Assembly: GCA_965215355.1 (NCBI GenBank)
Contig: CBDCDJ010000007.1
Location: 682,001-746,000, forward strand
Source of the DNA: CBDCDJ01 sp965215355
GTDB taxonomy: Bacteria; Deinococcota; Deinococci; Deinococcales; Trueperaceae
Length of the DNA: 64,000 nt
Reading direction: 5' to 3'
Positions within the stretch are counted from its first letter, which is position 1, and the number at the start of each line of letters is the position of its first letter. A program made the translations under genes and the position numbers. Below the pieces are notes generated by a model that saw only the letters and a program-made list of their open reading frames with translations, searched no databases and had not been told where the DNA came from. Positions 47,744 through 56,011 of the stretch are shown piece after piece.

Positions 47744-49222
47744 GAACCTCGTGCCCTGCTCGACCGTTGTTTCACCCGACAGCGACAAGGTGCTGTGGTT
47801 CGTGCCCGCGCCACCGTCCTGCAAGACGCGGCCGAGGGTTAAAACGGGCGCGCCCGCGTTCAGGACGGCCTCGTCGACGTCGAGTTCCGACATGTCGGCG
47901 ACGACGACGCCGAGCGATGCGCTTTGGCCTGTCTCGGTGTCGGGTTGTGCGGCTGCGGCGACGACCTTTTTGAACGGCTGTGTCAAAACGTCGGGGACGG
48001 CGGCGACCTTTACAGCCCGGTCGCCGAACACGGCCAAGCCGACCGTTTCGTGACCGTTCAGCGGCGCGGCGGCGAGCGCTTTGGCGGCGGCGCGCAGCAG
48101 CAAGCTGCTTGGGCTGATGGGACCCGCTTGCCCCAACTCTTGGCCGACCGCCACTTGCGCTTGCCTGAAACTCGTAAGGTCGACGTGACGGCGCAGCAAG
48201 AGTCCGTAGGACACGAGTTGCGGTTCGGCTGGCGCGCTCCTGCCCACGTTACCCGCCTCGGCAGCGGGCACGGGCGGAACGCTGAAGGCCTGCTCGTCCT
48301 CGTCGTCCTTGTTCGTGGGCTCACCGAGCGCGAGCGCGTCGTCCTCGAGCGTGTCGTCCTCAACGCCGGTCAAGAACAAGGAGGCCTCGCTTTCGTCGCC
48401 GTCTCCGGGGGCCGCACTCTCGGTGAACAACGCGACGTCTTCCGTGTCGGCTTGCTTCGGTGTCTCCCCAAACGTTACGTCGAGCATTTCCAAGTCGTCC
48501 TCGGCGGCATCGTCTTGCGTGTTCATGTCGTTCGAAGCGCCGAACTCGACAGTTTGCGCGGCAGGTCCGACAGCGAAGTCCGCGTCGAAGCTGAAGTCCG
48601 GCGTGGCGCTGTCGGGTTTGTCTGCGGTCGTGGCTGCCATGTCCGCCGAGAAGGACACGTCCAGGTCGGCAGGCAGGTCGTCCGAGTCGAGGGCGAAACT
48701 GGCCTCGAGCGCGGCGGCGTCGGTGCGGAACAGGCCCGGGGCGGCCTCAGGGTCGACCGCTTGGGGGGCGTCTGCGTGGCCGGTGGGCTCGTCTTCTAGG
48801 TCGTCGAACAAGAAGATGTCGTCGCTGATGTCTGCTGTATCGTCATCGTCCTCGAGCCCGCCCGTACCTGTAGCCCTGTTGATTTCGACGCGCGGCGCGT
48901 TGGGCACTGTCGGAGCGGCACCGAACGACCCGGTGGTACCCGGCTCGCCCGTGCTGTCACCGTTCGCGGCGAGCCGGACCGGCGGCTGAGCGTTTCTCGA
49001 AGCCGCGCTTTGGGCCGCCTCTTCGGGCCAAGCTTCCATGCCTGCGGGGAGGGGCTCGGGCGTCGGGTTTAAGTCTTCTTCGCCGGCCATGACGCGGGCC
49101 AGGTACTCCAAGACGTCGCGTTCGACGATGCGACCGTCGCTGCCGCTGCCGTATAAACCTTGCCATTCGACATTGTTTTCCTCGGCGAGCCGTTTGGCCA
49201 GCGGGGAGATATCGGGTTGCAC
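47693..49222 (-). CDS. E3-binding-domain protein with degenerate E2 acyltransferase domain
   Basis: Protein of 509 residues with three parts: a peripheral-subunit-binding domain (ISPLAKRLAEENNVEWQGLY, SDGRIVERDVLEYLA; residues 3-45); a ~280-residue acidic, low-complexity linker rich in Asp/Glu/Ala; and a C-terminal domain like the 2-oxoacid dehydrogenase E2 catalytic fold (LLLRRHVDLTSFRQAQ, PSSLLLRAAAKALAAAPL, APVLTLGRVLQDG). The E2 catalytic DHRxxDG is replaced by GETTVEQG, so His and Asp are lost, and there is no lipoyl domain. It is probably a non-catalytic scaffold binding E3 (dihydrolipoyl dehydrogenase) or another partner. GTG start with TAGGAGG. Confidence 0.85.
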   Translation of the reverse strand: MQPDISPLAKRLAEENNVEWQGLYGSGSDGRIVERDVLEYLARVMAGEEDLNPTPEPLPAGMEAWPEEAAQSAASRNAQPPVRLAANGDSTGEPGTTGSFGAAPTVPNAPRVEINRATGTGGLEDDDDTADISDDIFLFDDLEDEPTGHADAPQAVDPEAAPGLFRTDAAALEASFALDSDDLPADLDVSFSADMAATTADKPDSATPDFSFDADFAVGPAAQTVEFGASNDMNTQDDAAEDDLEMLDVTFGETPKQADTEDVALFTESAAPGDGDESEASLFLTGVEDDTLEDDALALGEPTNKDDEDEQAFSVPPVPAAEAGNVGRSAPAEPQLVSYGLLLRRHVDLTSFRQAQVAVGQELGQAGPISPSSLLLRAAAKALAAAPLNGHETVGLAVFGDRAVKVAAVPDVLTQPFKKVVAAAAQPDTETGQSASLGVVVADMSELDVDEAVLNAGAPVLTLGRVLQDGGAGTNHSTLSLSGETTVEQGTRFLAAVAALLDSPIRLVV

Positions 49223-49453
49223 GTGTGCCTCCTAGTCGGCGTTTCGAACCTGCAGGGCATGTCGGGCCGCCTTACGGCCTGTCCACATTCAGTCTGCGCC
49301 GCGCGGCGGTGGGGTGCAGCGATAATTTTAACTTTACCCCGTTTTAGTCGAAGCCGGTTTTTCACCGAGCGTGCTAGAGTGGACAGCTAAACACATCGAA
49401 TAAACCCAAAGGCGAACAAGCCCAAAGGCGAGCAAAAAAGGAGGTGCAAACGC
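49223..49453. other. Intergenic gap with short tandem repeat
   Basis: Divergent region between the E2-like and rhodanese genes. ACCCAAAGGCGAACAA (49404-49419) is repeated as GCCCAAAGGCGAGCAA (49420-49435) just before the AAAGGAGGTG ribosome-binding site of the rhodanese gene. TAGAGT near 49374 and the T/A-rich 49320-49400 stretch could hold the promoters. Confidence 0.4.
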
Positions 49454-49759
49454 GTGAGACAAGTTGCCGTCGCCACCCTGCTCGAGTTGGCCGTCGAAGA
49501 GGTGTTCCTGTTCCATCTCCGGTCCGCGGGGGGGGGCGCGGCGGACGCCCTACCGGGTTCGCGGCCGCTCAGCCTCGAGGCGCTGCAAGCTGGTGAGCTG
49601 CCGGACATACCGAAAGACGTCCCCGTCTACTTGGTTTGTGAGCGGGGCGCGGTCAGCGAACTCGCCGGGCTTTACTTGGAGGCCGCCGGTTTCAGCGAAG
49701 TCTACAGCGTGACCGGCGGCTTGAAGGCTTACCGGGCGTGGCAAGCCGACACCGAATAG
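49454..49759 (+). CDS. Rhodanese-like domain protein
   Basis: Single-domain protein of 101 residues: EEVFLFHLRSAGG, ALPGSRPLSLEAL and PVYLVCERGAVSELAGLYLE, VYSVTGGLKAYRAW. The active-site loop is C62-ERGAVS, one that keeps the sulfur-carrying Cys but departs from the usual CRxGxRS. It would transfer or sense persulfide sulfur in the cytosol. GTG start with strong AGGAGG. Confidence 0.88.
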   Translation: MRQVAVATLLELAVEEVFLFHLRSAGGGAADALPGSRPLSLEALQAGELPDIPKDVPVYLVCERGAVSELAGLYLEAAGFSEVYSVTGGLKAYRAWQADTE

Positions 49760-49779
49760 TTCGAATTTTCACGGGGTCG

Positions 49780-51111
49780 TCAGGGGCTCCAGGCTTGATA
49801 GATGTTGTCGTTGATAAACGTTTGCAACTGCGCTTCTCCGTAGACGGGAACGTCGAGACTGACACTTTCGTCGGGATTGACGAGGCCCTCGTAGACGACG
49901 CGTTCGCCCCGGTCGTCGACGACTTTGAGGGTGAGTTTGTAGGCTTGCGCGCTTGCGCTGAGGCCTTGTTGGGCCGGGTCGAAGACAAAAGGAACCGTGC
50001 GCGAGCCCGGCGCTGCGCTGTCGCCGGGTTGCGGACTCGAGACCCCCGCAAGGTCCTGACCCAGTGCCGAGCCGGGCTGCGAAAAAGGCGTCACGCCGTT
50101 TTGGTTTGGGTCCTGATTCAAGTTTCCCTGATTCAAGTCTCCCTGGTTGAAAGGGGTGGGCGGCTCGGCCACGGGGGTGCCGGCGCTGTTCAGGGTCAGG
50201 CCGACCGGCGAGCCGGTCAGGGTGTAGCCCGAGGGTTCGAAGCTCACCACGCCGCCCGGCTGCGCGGGGTCGTCGGTGTAGCTGACCGAGCCGAGCGCGA
50301 GGCCGGCAGCGTTTAAGAGGAGCTGCGCCCTAGCCAGCGACACGCCGCTCAGCTCGGGCACCTGGACGACCGTCGCGGTCGACAGGGTGTACTGCAAGAC
50401 GACCTGCGTGCTCAACTGTACTTCTTGCCCCGAACTCGGCAGTTGGTCGGTCACGGTGAAAGGTCGGTCGAAACTCACGCCCGTCGCCGTCGTGACGACG
50501 TTGCTGAAGCCGAGGGACCGCAAGCGGTTTTTGGCGACTTCGACGTTGAGGCCGCGCAACTGAGGTACGGTCACCGTTTGCGCCTCGGGGCCGCGGCTGA
50601 CGACCAAGTCCAGCGGGGCGTTTGCTACGGCGGTTTCGCCTTCGGGCAGCGACTGCGCCACCACCTGACCTTCGGGAGCAGCGTCGAAACGAAAGGTGAC
50701 TTCACCCAACTCGAGTCCGGCGGCGGCCACACGGTACTCGGCTTCGTCTTGAGTAAAGCCGACGAGCGCGGGCACGCGCCCCCCCACGCTGGCCTCGTTG
50801 ACGCCCAAGCTGACGCTGCGGCCCGCGCGCACAACGGTTCCCGACTGCGGTGTTTGCGACGCCACGGCGTCGAGGGCCGCGTCGGCGACGGGTTCGCTGA
50901 AGGTGAGCGGTTCCAAGCCGAGGCTTTCCAGCAGCGCCACCGCCTCGGTTTTCGGCAAACCGACGACGCTCGGCAAACGCACCTCTGCGACCTCGAAATA
51001 GCTTCTCAGCACCACAGCCGTGTAAACCGCCAGCGCGACGAGCAGGGCAACGACCAGCCCCAGACGTAACAGGTTGCCGTAACGCGGTCGGTCGAGGGTT
51101 CGTCTAGCCAC
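49780..51111 (-). CDS. Membrane-anchored PASTA-domain protein without kinase
   Basis: Protein of 443 residues: short cytosolic start, one membrane anchor (LLRLGLVVALLVALAVYTAVV), and four PASTA repeats (VRLPSVVGLPKTEAVALLES; GRVPALVGFTQDEAEYRVAA; VTVPQLRGLNVEVAKNRLRS; VQVPELSGVSLARAQLLLNA), then a Gln/Asn-rich linker with LNQGNLNQDPNQN repeats and a C-terminal beta domain (YKLTLKVVDDRGERVVYEGL). PASTA domains bind peptidoglycan or muropeptides. The Ser/Thr kinase usually fused to PASTA is absent. GTG with TAAACT six bases upstream. Confidence 0.88.
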   Translation of the reverse strand: MARRTLDRPRYGNLLRLGLVVALLVALAVYTAVVLRSYFEVAEVRLPSVVGLPKTEAVALLESLGLEPLTFSEPVADAALDAVASQTPQSGTVVRAGRSVSLGVNEASVGGRVPALVGFTQDEAEYRVAAAGLELGEVTFRFDAAPEGQVVAQSLPEGETAVANAPLDLVVSRGPEAQTVTVPQLRGLNVEVAKNRLRSLGFSNVVTTATGVSFDRPFTVTDQLPSSGQEVQLSTQVVLQYTLSTATVVQVPELSGVSLARAQLLLNAAGLALGSVSYTDDPAQPGGVVSFEPSGYTLTGSPVGLTLNSAGTPVAEPPTPFNQGDLNQGNLNQDPNQNGVTPFSQPGSALGQDLAGVSSPQPGDSAAPGSRTVPFVFDPAQQGLSASAQAYKLTLKVVDDRGERVVYEGLVNPDESVSLDVPVYGEAQLQTFINDNIYQAWSP

Positions 51112-51284
51112 GAGCGAAGTTTACCACGCCGTACCCGGCCGGGCGAGAAGCGGGTTTGCAAAAGGTGAAAGACGCGTCCGGCAGTTTGACGACCCGGCAG
51201 CTAAGACGGCTAGCTTGGACGAACCAACTCGCTGTCGAGCGGTAAGCGCAGCGAGCCGAGCGCGTGCCGGTGTATCCTGGATGG

Positions 51285-51923
51285 GTGGCCGAAGCCAAAC
51301 ACCTCAGCCCCGGTCTGCTCACCTCTTTACCGCCGGACGCCGGCCTGCGCCCTCCGGAGGTGGCGGCGCTCGAGGCCTTGCACCGCGGCGGCGTGGCCGT
51401 CGCCCCCATCGTGGTCGTCCCGGCGGGCGCGGAGGAGCGCTTTTACCGCCTGAACAACCTGGTGCCGCAGTTGGCGGCGCTGTTCCGCGGGGTGGACCCG
51501 GCCGACCCCGACGAGGACGAGCTGGAAGAGTTCGCGCCCGCCGCGCTGGCCCTGTTCAAAAGCCACTTTTTGCTCGACGAGTTTATCGACCTGTTTTACA
51601 CCGCGCTCGCCGCGCTGCCCGCCGCGGTGCGCGTTCGGCGGGCCGGTGAGGCGGGCGTGAAAAGCGTGCGGGGCCGCCCCGCCCTGGTCGCGCTCAAAGA
51701 CGCCTGGGCCGCCGAGTGGCGTTTCGAAGCGCTCGTCGAACGCTTGGGGCGCAGCCACACCTTCGCCCTCGAGGCGCGCCCCGTTTTGGTGGGTCCGGCC
51801 GCGGAAACGCCCGCTTCCCCGGAGCTGGTGAGTCAGGTCAGGGAGCTGCTCGAGCGTTCCACCCAAGTGTGGACAACCGACCTCGGCATAAGCCGTTTGA
51901 GGTTTGACGAACCAACTGCTTGA
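51285..51923 (+). CDS. Protein of unknown function, weakly PEP-synthase-N-terminus-like
   Basis: Protein of about 212 residues. PEVAALEALHRGGVAVAPIVVVP has the feel of the 'G(G)K...L..aG.pVPpgfvv' start of PEP-utilising enzymes, and RPALVALKDAWAAEWRFEAL resembles their 'S...EDL..aSFAGQ..'-following helices only loosely, so the relationship is uncertain. A second acidic region (DPADPDEDELEEFAPAALAL) is prominent. GTG at 51285 is chosen because TATCCT lies six bases before it, the leaderless layout; GTG 51264 is the longer option. Confidence 0.6.
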   Translation: MAEAKHLSPGLLTSLPPDAGLRPPEVAALEALHRGGVAVAPIVVVPAGAEERFYRLNNLVPQLAALFRGVDPADPDEDELEEFAPAALALFKSHFLLDEFIDLFYTALAALPAAVRVRRAGEAGVKSVRGRPALVALKDAWAAEWRFEALVERLGRSHTFALEARPVLVGPAAETPASPELVSQVRELLERSTQVWTTDLGISRLRFDEPTA

Positions 51924-52005
51924 CGAACACTCAGGCGGGCGCGTCGGCTGTACTACGCGCCGTTCGAGCCCCGAGGCGCTAAGGTTGACGCTATGAGGAA
52001 ACGCC

Positions 52006-52929
52006 ATGCCCTGGCTCGTTGACCGGCCCTTACCCGCGGACGCTGCTCGAGACCTCAGTCGCTTTACCGGCGAACTGGCGGAAAGCCTCGACGACCCCGC
52101 CACCGACAACAACGAGGTCGTGCGCGACGTTTTGGCCTCGCTGATGCACGGTTGCAGCTTCGCCGAACTCATGAAGCGGCAACCGCTGGCGGCCTTCGGC
52201 CTCGACCCGCGCAACGTCACCTTCGAAGCCGAACACTACGTCGTTACCGACGCGGTAAAGTTCGCGCGCGTCAAGCCGCTGCTGTGGCTGTGGAAGTGTC
52301 TGGACCTGACCCCGCTGGGTCAGTCGGTGGCGAGCGGTGTGGCGCTGCGGCGCGTGTTGGCCGAGCGCGTGTTCGCTCGAGCGGGCAAAAACCTCAGAAT
52401 CTTCCAAAACGTCGAAGTGTCGGTCGGGTACAATTTGGAGGTCGGCGACGACGTGACGATTCACCGGCACGTGTTCGTCGACGACATCGGCGGCGTCGTG
52501 CTGCACGACGGCGTGAGCCTGAGCGACTACGTCAACGTCTACAGCCACAGCCACGATATTCTCAACAGCCCCGACGTGACCCTCAAACAAACCGTCATCG
52601 GGCGGGGCGTGCGCGTCGCCTACCACGCGACCGTTTTGGCGGGCACGGTGCTGAGCGACGACAGCATGTTGGGCGCGTTCGCGCTGGCGACGCGCGACTT
52701 CGAGCCGCACGTCGTCGGTTTGGGTTTGCCCGCCAAGCCGCGTGTGTGGAAAGAGCGCGCGGGCGACCCCGCTTTTGCCGCGCTCGCCGTGGACGCACGC
52801 ACCTACCCGAAAAAGCCGGAGGTCCGCGCCAACCCGGACTACGCCGAAGGGGACGCCGCGACTGCCGGCAAGGCCGACTCGGAGCACGCCTCGGCGCGTT
52901 CCGGTGAGTTACAGCCGGAGGTTTCCTAA
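52006..52929 (+). CDS. Left-handed beta-helix (hexapeptide) acyltransferase
   Basis: Protein of 307 residues: helical N-terminal ~130 residues, then hexapeptide-repeat coils (LRIFQNVEVSVGYNLEVGDD, VTIHRHVFVDDIGGVVLHDG, VSLSDYVNVYSHSHDI, VIGRGVRVAYHATVLAG) with the catalytic-type His in YSHSHD, and an acidic C-terminal tail. Such enzymes O- or N-acylate sugars or small molecules. GAGGAAAC precedes ATG. No capsule or LPS genes adjoin, so the acceptor is unknown. Confidence 0.85.
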   Translation: MPWLVDRPLPADAARDLSRFTGELAESLDDPATDNNEVVRDVLASLMHGCSFAELMKRQPLAAFGLDPRNVTFEAEHYVVTDAVKFARVKPLLWLWKCLDLTPLGQSVASGVALRRVLAERVFARAGKNLRIFQNVEVSVGYNLEVGDDVTIHRHVFVDDIGGVVLHDGVSLSDYVNVYSHSHDILNSPDVTLKQTVIGRGVRVAYHATVLAGTVLSDDSMLGAFALATRDFEPHVVGLGLPAKPRVWKERAGDPAFAALAVDARTYPKKPEVRANPDYAEGDAATAGKADSEHASARSGELQPEVS

Positions 52930-52981
52930 AGTGTCGCGTTCTCGAGGCGTTCGCAACACCGATTTGCTACACTGCTACCCC

Positions 52982-53275
52982 ATGCGCGCCCTGCTCTTAG
53001 TCTTGGTCTTGACCGCCTGCTGCCCCGCCCCCCAGGCCGGTGCCGGGACGTCTCCGAGTGCGGCCGTCGGTACCGAGACGGCGTTCGTCGCCGAGGTGCT
53101 CGAGCTGCGCCCGGACGAGATGTTGGTGCGAACCGCAACCGCGCCCCAGGAAATCCTGAGCATTCGCCCCGCTGCGCCGTCAGCGACGGTCGGCGCGCGC
53201 GTTTACGTACGCGGTTTGTTGGCGCGGGGCGGCGTGACGCGCGCCGAGGTCAGCGTGCTCGACCCTCAAAAGTAA
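52982..53275 (+). CDS. Small lipoprotein, unknown
   Basis: Protein of 97 residues with a short lipoprotein signal (MRALLLVLVLTACC, lipobox LTAC) and a compact beta-rich body (FVAEVLELRPDEMLVRTA; GARVYVRGLLARGG) that looks like an OB-like or DUF5666-type small domain. TACACT lies eight bases before ATG. The gene is short but has a clear signal and codon pattern. Confidence 0.72.
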   Translation: MRALLLVLVLTACCPAPQAGAGTSPSAAVGTETAFVAEVLELRPDEMLVRTATAPQEILSIRPAAPSATVGARVYVRGLLARGGVTRAEVSVLDPQK

Positions 53276-53295
53276 GCTTTTCAAAACCGGGCTTC

Positions 53296-53748
53296 TCAAA
53301 ACCGGGCTTCGGCGGGCCGCAACGACAAGCCGAAGTCGAACCGGGTCGAACCCAAGTTGACGAGGTAAACCGACAAAAGGTGACCGCCCACACCCCGCAA
53401 CCTTCGTTGCACCGGGCCGTGCCGGGCCGAACGCCGCGCGAACCTCACGGTGGTCAAGTGGCCGACCTGCAAGTTGCGGTCGATTTTGCAGGCCGTCACG
53501 GTCACCCGCGCTCGCGGTCGCCGGTCCAACTTCAGGTAAACTTCGTCCGCCAGCGGTGCGCGGGTGACGAAAAGAAGGTTTTGCAAGGGCTCGAGCTTGG
53601 CCCGAACTTCGTCCGGCCCGACGAACGACACGGCTAGGTCTTCGTAGCGCGTCAGGGTCTCGAAAGCCGTTGCGTCCTCGGCTCGAGCGCGTTCCCACAG
53701 CTCCCAAAGGTCTCCCGCGACGGACACGACCGGCCCGCAAGGTGCCAC
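53296..53748 (-). CDS. Hypothetical protein
   Basis: Protein of 150 residues started by GTG at 53748 with AAGGAGGTG seven bases upstream. WELWERARAEDATAFETLTR is an amphipathic N-terminal helix; ARVTVTACKIDRNLQVGHL and LLSVYLVNLGSTRFDFGLSL are strand-like. No family recognised; the strong ribosome-binding site is the main support. It is convergent with the small lipoprotein gene. Confidence 0.6.
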   Translation of the reverse strand: MAPCGPVVSVAGDLWELWERARAEDATAFETLTRYEDLAVSFVGPDEVRAKLEPLQNLLFVTRAPLADEVYLKLDRRPRARVTVTACKIDRNLQVGHLTTVRFARRSARHGPVQRRLRGVGGHLLSVYLVNLGSTRFDFGLSLRPAEARF

Positions 53749-53929
53749 AACCGCACCTCCTTGTCGCGCACAGTGTGGCGGTCAAGCCCTGACTGCACCC
53801 TGACCGGTTCGTGCAGACCGCCGGAACAAACCGTGCGGCCGGCTGCGGGGGAAGTTCAAGCTCGGCAGCCGTCTCACTTCGGCTTTGCGCAGGACCCGCG
53901 CTCGTCTCAAAGCTTGCTACACTTCTCCC

Positions 53930-54613
53930 ATGACGACGCGCCCCACCCCGGAACATCCTCTTTACCGTTACCTGCGCGAGCCGGTCAACAGTTTGACGCA
54001 TCTTTTGGGCATGTTGTTGAGCGTGGTCGGACTCGTCACGTTGCTCGTGCTGTCCAGAGGCGAACCTTGGCGCACGGTGAGTTTCGCGGTTTACGGTGCG
54101 TCGCTCGTGACGCTCTACACTGCGAGCACCTTGCTGCACGCTTTGAAAGTGGGGCCGGGGCTCGAGCGTAAACTACGCATCTTCGACCACGCCGCGATTT
54201 TCGGGCTCATCGCCGGGACCTACACGCCCATCACCTTGGTCGCCCTGCAACCCGAGTACGCGACCTGGGGCTGGGCGCTGTTCGGGGTGGCCTGGGGTTT
54301 GGCGCTGCTCGGCGTCGTGTTCAAAATCTTTTGGATAGCTGCGCCGCGCCTGCTCTCGACCGGGCTGTACCTGCTGATGGGCTGGCTGTCGGTCGTCGCC
54401 GCCGTGCCGATTGTTAAGGCGCTGCCCACGGGCGGCTTGGTGTGGCTGGCTGTGGGCGGGCTGTTCTACTCGGTCGGCGCGGTCGTCTACGCCCTCAAAA
54501 AGCCCGACTTTTACCCCAGGGTCTTTGGCTACCACGAGCTGTGGCACCTGTTCGTGCTGGCGGGGAGTTTTTGCCACTTTTTGATGATGCTGAACTACGT
54601 CTTGCCCGTATGA
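53930..54613 (+). CDS. Hemolysin III family (PAQR-like) membrane protein
   Basis: Seven-span membrane protein of 227 residues. EPVNSLTHLLGMLLSVVGL, STLLHALKVGP, RIFDHAAIFGLIAGTYTPI, GLYLLMGWLSVVAAVP and FGYHELWHLFVLAGSFCHFL contain the conserved Ser/His/Asp zinc-site residues of the PAQR superfamily. Bacterial members (YqfA/HlyIII) affect membrane fatty acids; hydrolase activity is suspected. TACACT lies six bases before ATG. The HIT gene starts within its stop codon (ATGA). Confidence 0.92.
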   Translation: MTTRPTPEHPLYRYLREPVNSLTHLLGMLLSVVGLVTLLVLSRGEPWRTVSFAVYGASLVTLYTASTLLHALKVGPGLERKLRIFDHAAIFGLIAGTYTPITLVALQPEYATWGWALFGVAWGLALLGVVFKIFWIAAPRLLSTGLYLLMGWLSVVAAVPIVKALPTGGLVWLAVGGLFYSVGAVVYALKKPDFYPRVFGYHELWHLFVLAGSFCHFLMMLNYVLPV

Positions 54614-55077
54614 CCCGTGAAGAGTGGACGGAGCTGTTGGAGCCGCAAACCTGTCCTTTTTGTCAAAATCTGCGTGAAGGGAAGCTCGAGGACGACTTCG
54701 GCTTTACCGTCGCCGACCTGCCCACGGGCCGTCTGCGGCTGATGCGCAACCAGTTCGTGCCCGGCTATCACATTTTTGTCAGCCGCGTCCACGTCTGCGA
54801 AATTCATGAATTTACGGCGGAGGAGCGCCGCGCTTTCTTTGACGACCTCGCGCGCGTGACCGAGGCTATACAAACGGCTTACGGCGCGGCCAAGCTGAAC
54901 ATCGAGATGCTCGGCAACGCCGTGCCGCACCTGCACGCCCACCTCATGCCGCGGCGTTTCGAGGACGCGAACTTTGGAAAGCGTTTAGGCGATAAACGCG
55001 CCGAGTACGCGGAACTCGAGATTGAAGCGTACCGGCGACAAGTAGTGAACTTGAAGAAGGTGCTCGAAGCTTTTTAG
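54610..55077 (+). CDS. HIT-family nucleotide-binding hydrolase
   Basis: Protein of 155 residues with the histidine triad NAVPHLHAHLMPR, a CPFC pair near the N-terminus that could bind zinc, and RLMRNQFVPGYHIFVSRVHV. HIT proteins hydrolyse nucleoside phosphoramidates or dinucleoside polyphosphates. Translationally coupled to the hemolysin III gene. A terminator follows at 55084. Confidence 0.92.
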   Translation: MTREEWTELLEPQTCPFCQNLREGKLEDDFGFTVADLPTGRLRLMRNQFVPGYHIFVSRVHVCEIHEFTAEERRAFFDDLARVTEAIQTAYGAAKLNIEMLGNAVPHLHAHLMPRRFEDANFGKRLGDKRAEYAELEIEAYRRQVVNLKKVLEAF

Positions 55078-55083
55078 CGCTTT

Positions 55084-55118
55084 TCTCAGCAGTTCCCAAA
55101 GTGCTGAGACGGGTTTTT
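55084..55118 (+). terminator. Intrinsic terminator after the HIT gene
   Basis: TCTCAGCA/TGCTGAGA perfect 8-bp stem with a 10-base loop followed by CGGGTTTTT, seven bases after the HIT stop codon. Confidence 0.8.
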
Positions 55119-55140
55119 CTGCGACTGCGTTGTAGACCCC

Positions 55141-55176
55141 TCCGGCCCAAAGGGCCGCCTCCCCTCAAAGGGGAGG
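55141..55176. repeat. Dispersed C-run/G-run palindromic repeat
   Basis: Two adjacent small hairpins, GGCCC-AAA-GGGCC and CCTCCCCT-CAA-AGGGGAGG, preceded by GACCCCT. The second matches the element at 14351-14367 in shape and partly in sequence. It sits between two convergent terminators and looks like a REP-type intergenic repeat. Confidence 0.55.
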
Positions 55177-55223
55177 TGGCGTCAAAAGCCGTTCGTCTCA
55201 ACTCATTGTCGAAGTGTTGTCAA

Positions 55224-55254
55224 ACAAAAAAGGAGCGGCCGCTTGACCGCTCCT
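55224..55254 (-). terminator. Intrinsic terminator of the rpsF operon
   Basis: On the minus strand GGAGCGGT / GGCCGCTCC hairpin with a 4-5 base loop is followed by TTTTTT, 15 bases after the rplI stop codon. Confidence 0.85.
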
Positions 55255-55268
55255 CCCGAACAAACGCT

Positions 55269-55721
55269 TTACGCTTCCGGGCTGATGATGACTTTCAGGT
55301 CGATGGGCACCTCGGGGTGCGGTTTGTAGGTGATGGTGTACTCGCCGATCGTTTTGATGGCTTGCGGCAGGTCGATTTTGCGGCGGTCGACCTCGACGCC
55401 GTACTTGGTTTGCAACGCCGCGGCGACGTCGCTGTTGTTGACCGAGCCGTAGATGCGCTCTTCGCCCGCCTTGACTTTGATTTCCAAAACCGCGTCGGCG
55501 AGCATGTCTTTCAAGCGTTCGGCGTCGGTTTTGCGCTCGTTCAGTTGGCGAGCGCGCTGGGCGAGCCGCGCGTCGAGTTCGGCGCGGTTGGACGCGGTTG
55601 CGAGCGCCGCCAAACCGCGCGGGATGAGAAAGTTTCTGGCGTAGCCGCCTTTGACCTTGACCATTTCGCCCGCCTCGCCGAGTTTGTCGACCGGCTCGAG
55701 CAAAATCACGTTCATGTTCAT
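55269..55721 (-). CDS. rplI: 50S ribosomal protein L9
   Basis: L9 of 148-150 residues: MNVILLEPVDKLGEAGEMVK, VKGGYARNFLIPRGLA (rRNA-binding N domain), long central helix (LDARLAQRARQLNERKTDAE) and C domain (GEERIYGSVNNSDVAAAL). Last gene of rpsF-ssb-rpsR-rplI; it overlaps rpsR by 4 bases. Start is 55721 or the next Met at 55715, which matches the family better. Confidence 0.96.
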   Translation of the reverse strand: MNMNVILLEPVDKLGEAGEMVKVKGGYARNFLIPRGLAALATASNRAELDARLAQRARQLNERKTDAERLKDMLADAVLEIKVKAGEERIYGSVNNSDVAAALQTKYGVEVDRRKIDLPQAIKTIGEYTITYKPHPEVPIDLKVIISPEA

Positions 55722-56011
55722 TTGCGGACCAACTGTTCAGTAATCGGGATGATGGCGAGCATCCGGGCGCGCTTGATCATCGTCGCTAGGCGGCGCTGGT
55801 GTTTGGCGCACACGCCGGTGCGGCGGCGCGGCAAAATCTTGGCGGTGTCCGAGATGAAGCGGCGCAACATGCGGCCGTTGTGGTACTCGGTGATTTCTAG
55901 GTCGCCCGTGCAAAATGGGCACACCTTGGGCCGGCGGCCACGCCCGCCACGGCGGTTTTTGTCTCTATCGCGGTCTCGGTCTTTGCTCGGTCTGCTGCTT
56001 CTTTGTGCCAT
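55718..56011 (-). CDS. rpsR: 30S ribosomal protein S18
   Basis: S18 of 97 residues: basic N-terminal extension, then RPKVCPFCTGDLEITEYHN with a CxxC (zinc-ribbon-type C+ paralogue), RRFISDTAKILPRRRTGVCA and KHQRRLATMIKRARMLAIIP. Binds 16S rRNA next to S6. Its start is adjacent to the ssb stop. Confidence 0.95.
   Translation of the reverse strand: MAQRSSRPSKDRDRDRDKNRRGGRGRRPKVCPFCTGDLEITEYHNGRMLRRFISDTAKILPRRRTGVCAKHQRRLATMIKRARMLAIIPITEQLVRK

Noticed and set aside
53180..54139. A 319-residue minus-strand frame across 53.2-54.1 kb
   Set aside because: It overlaps three better-supported genes and has no motif; only the 53296-53748 frame has a ribosome-binding site.
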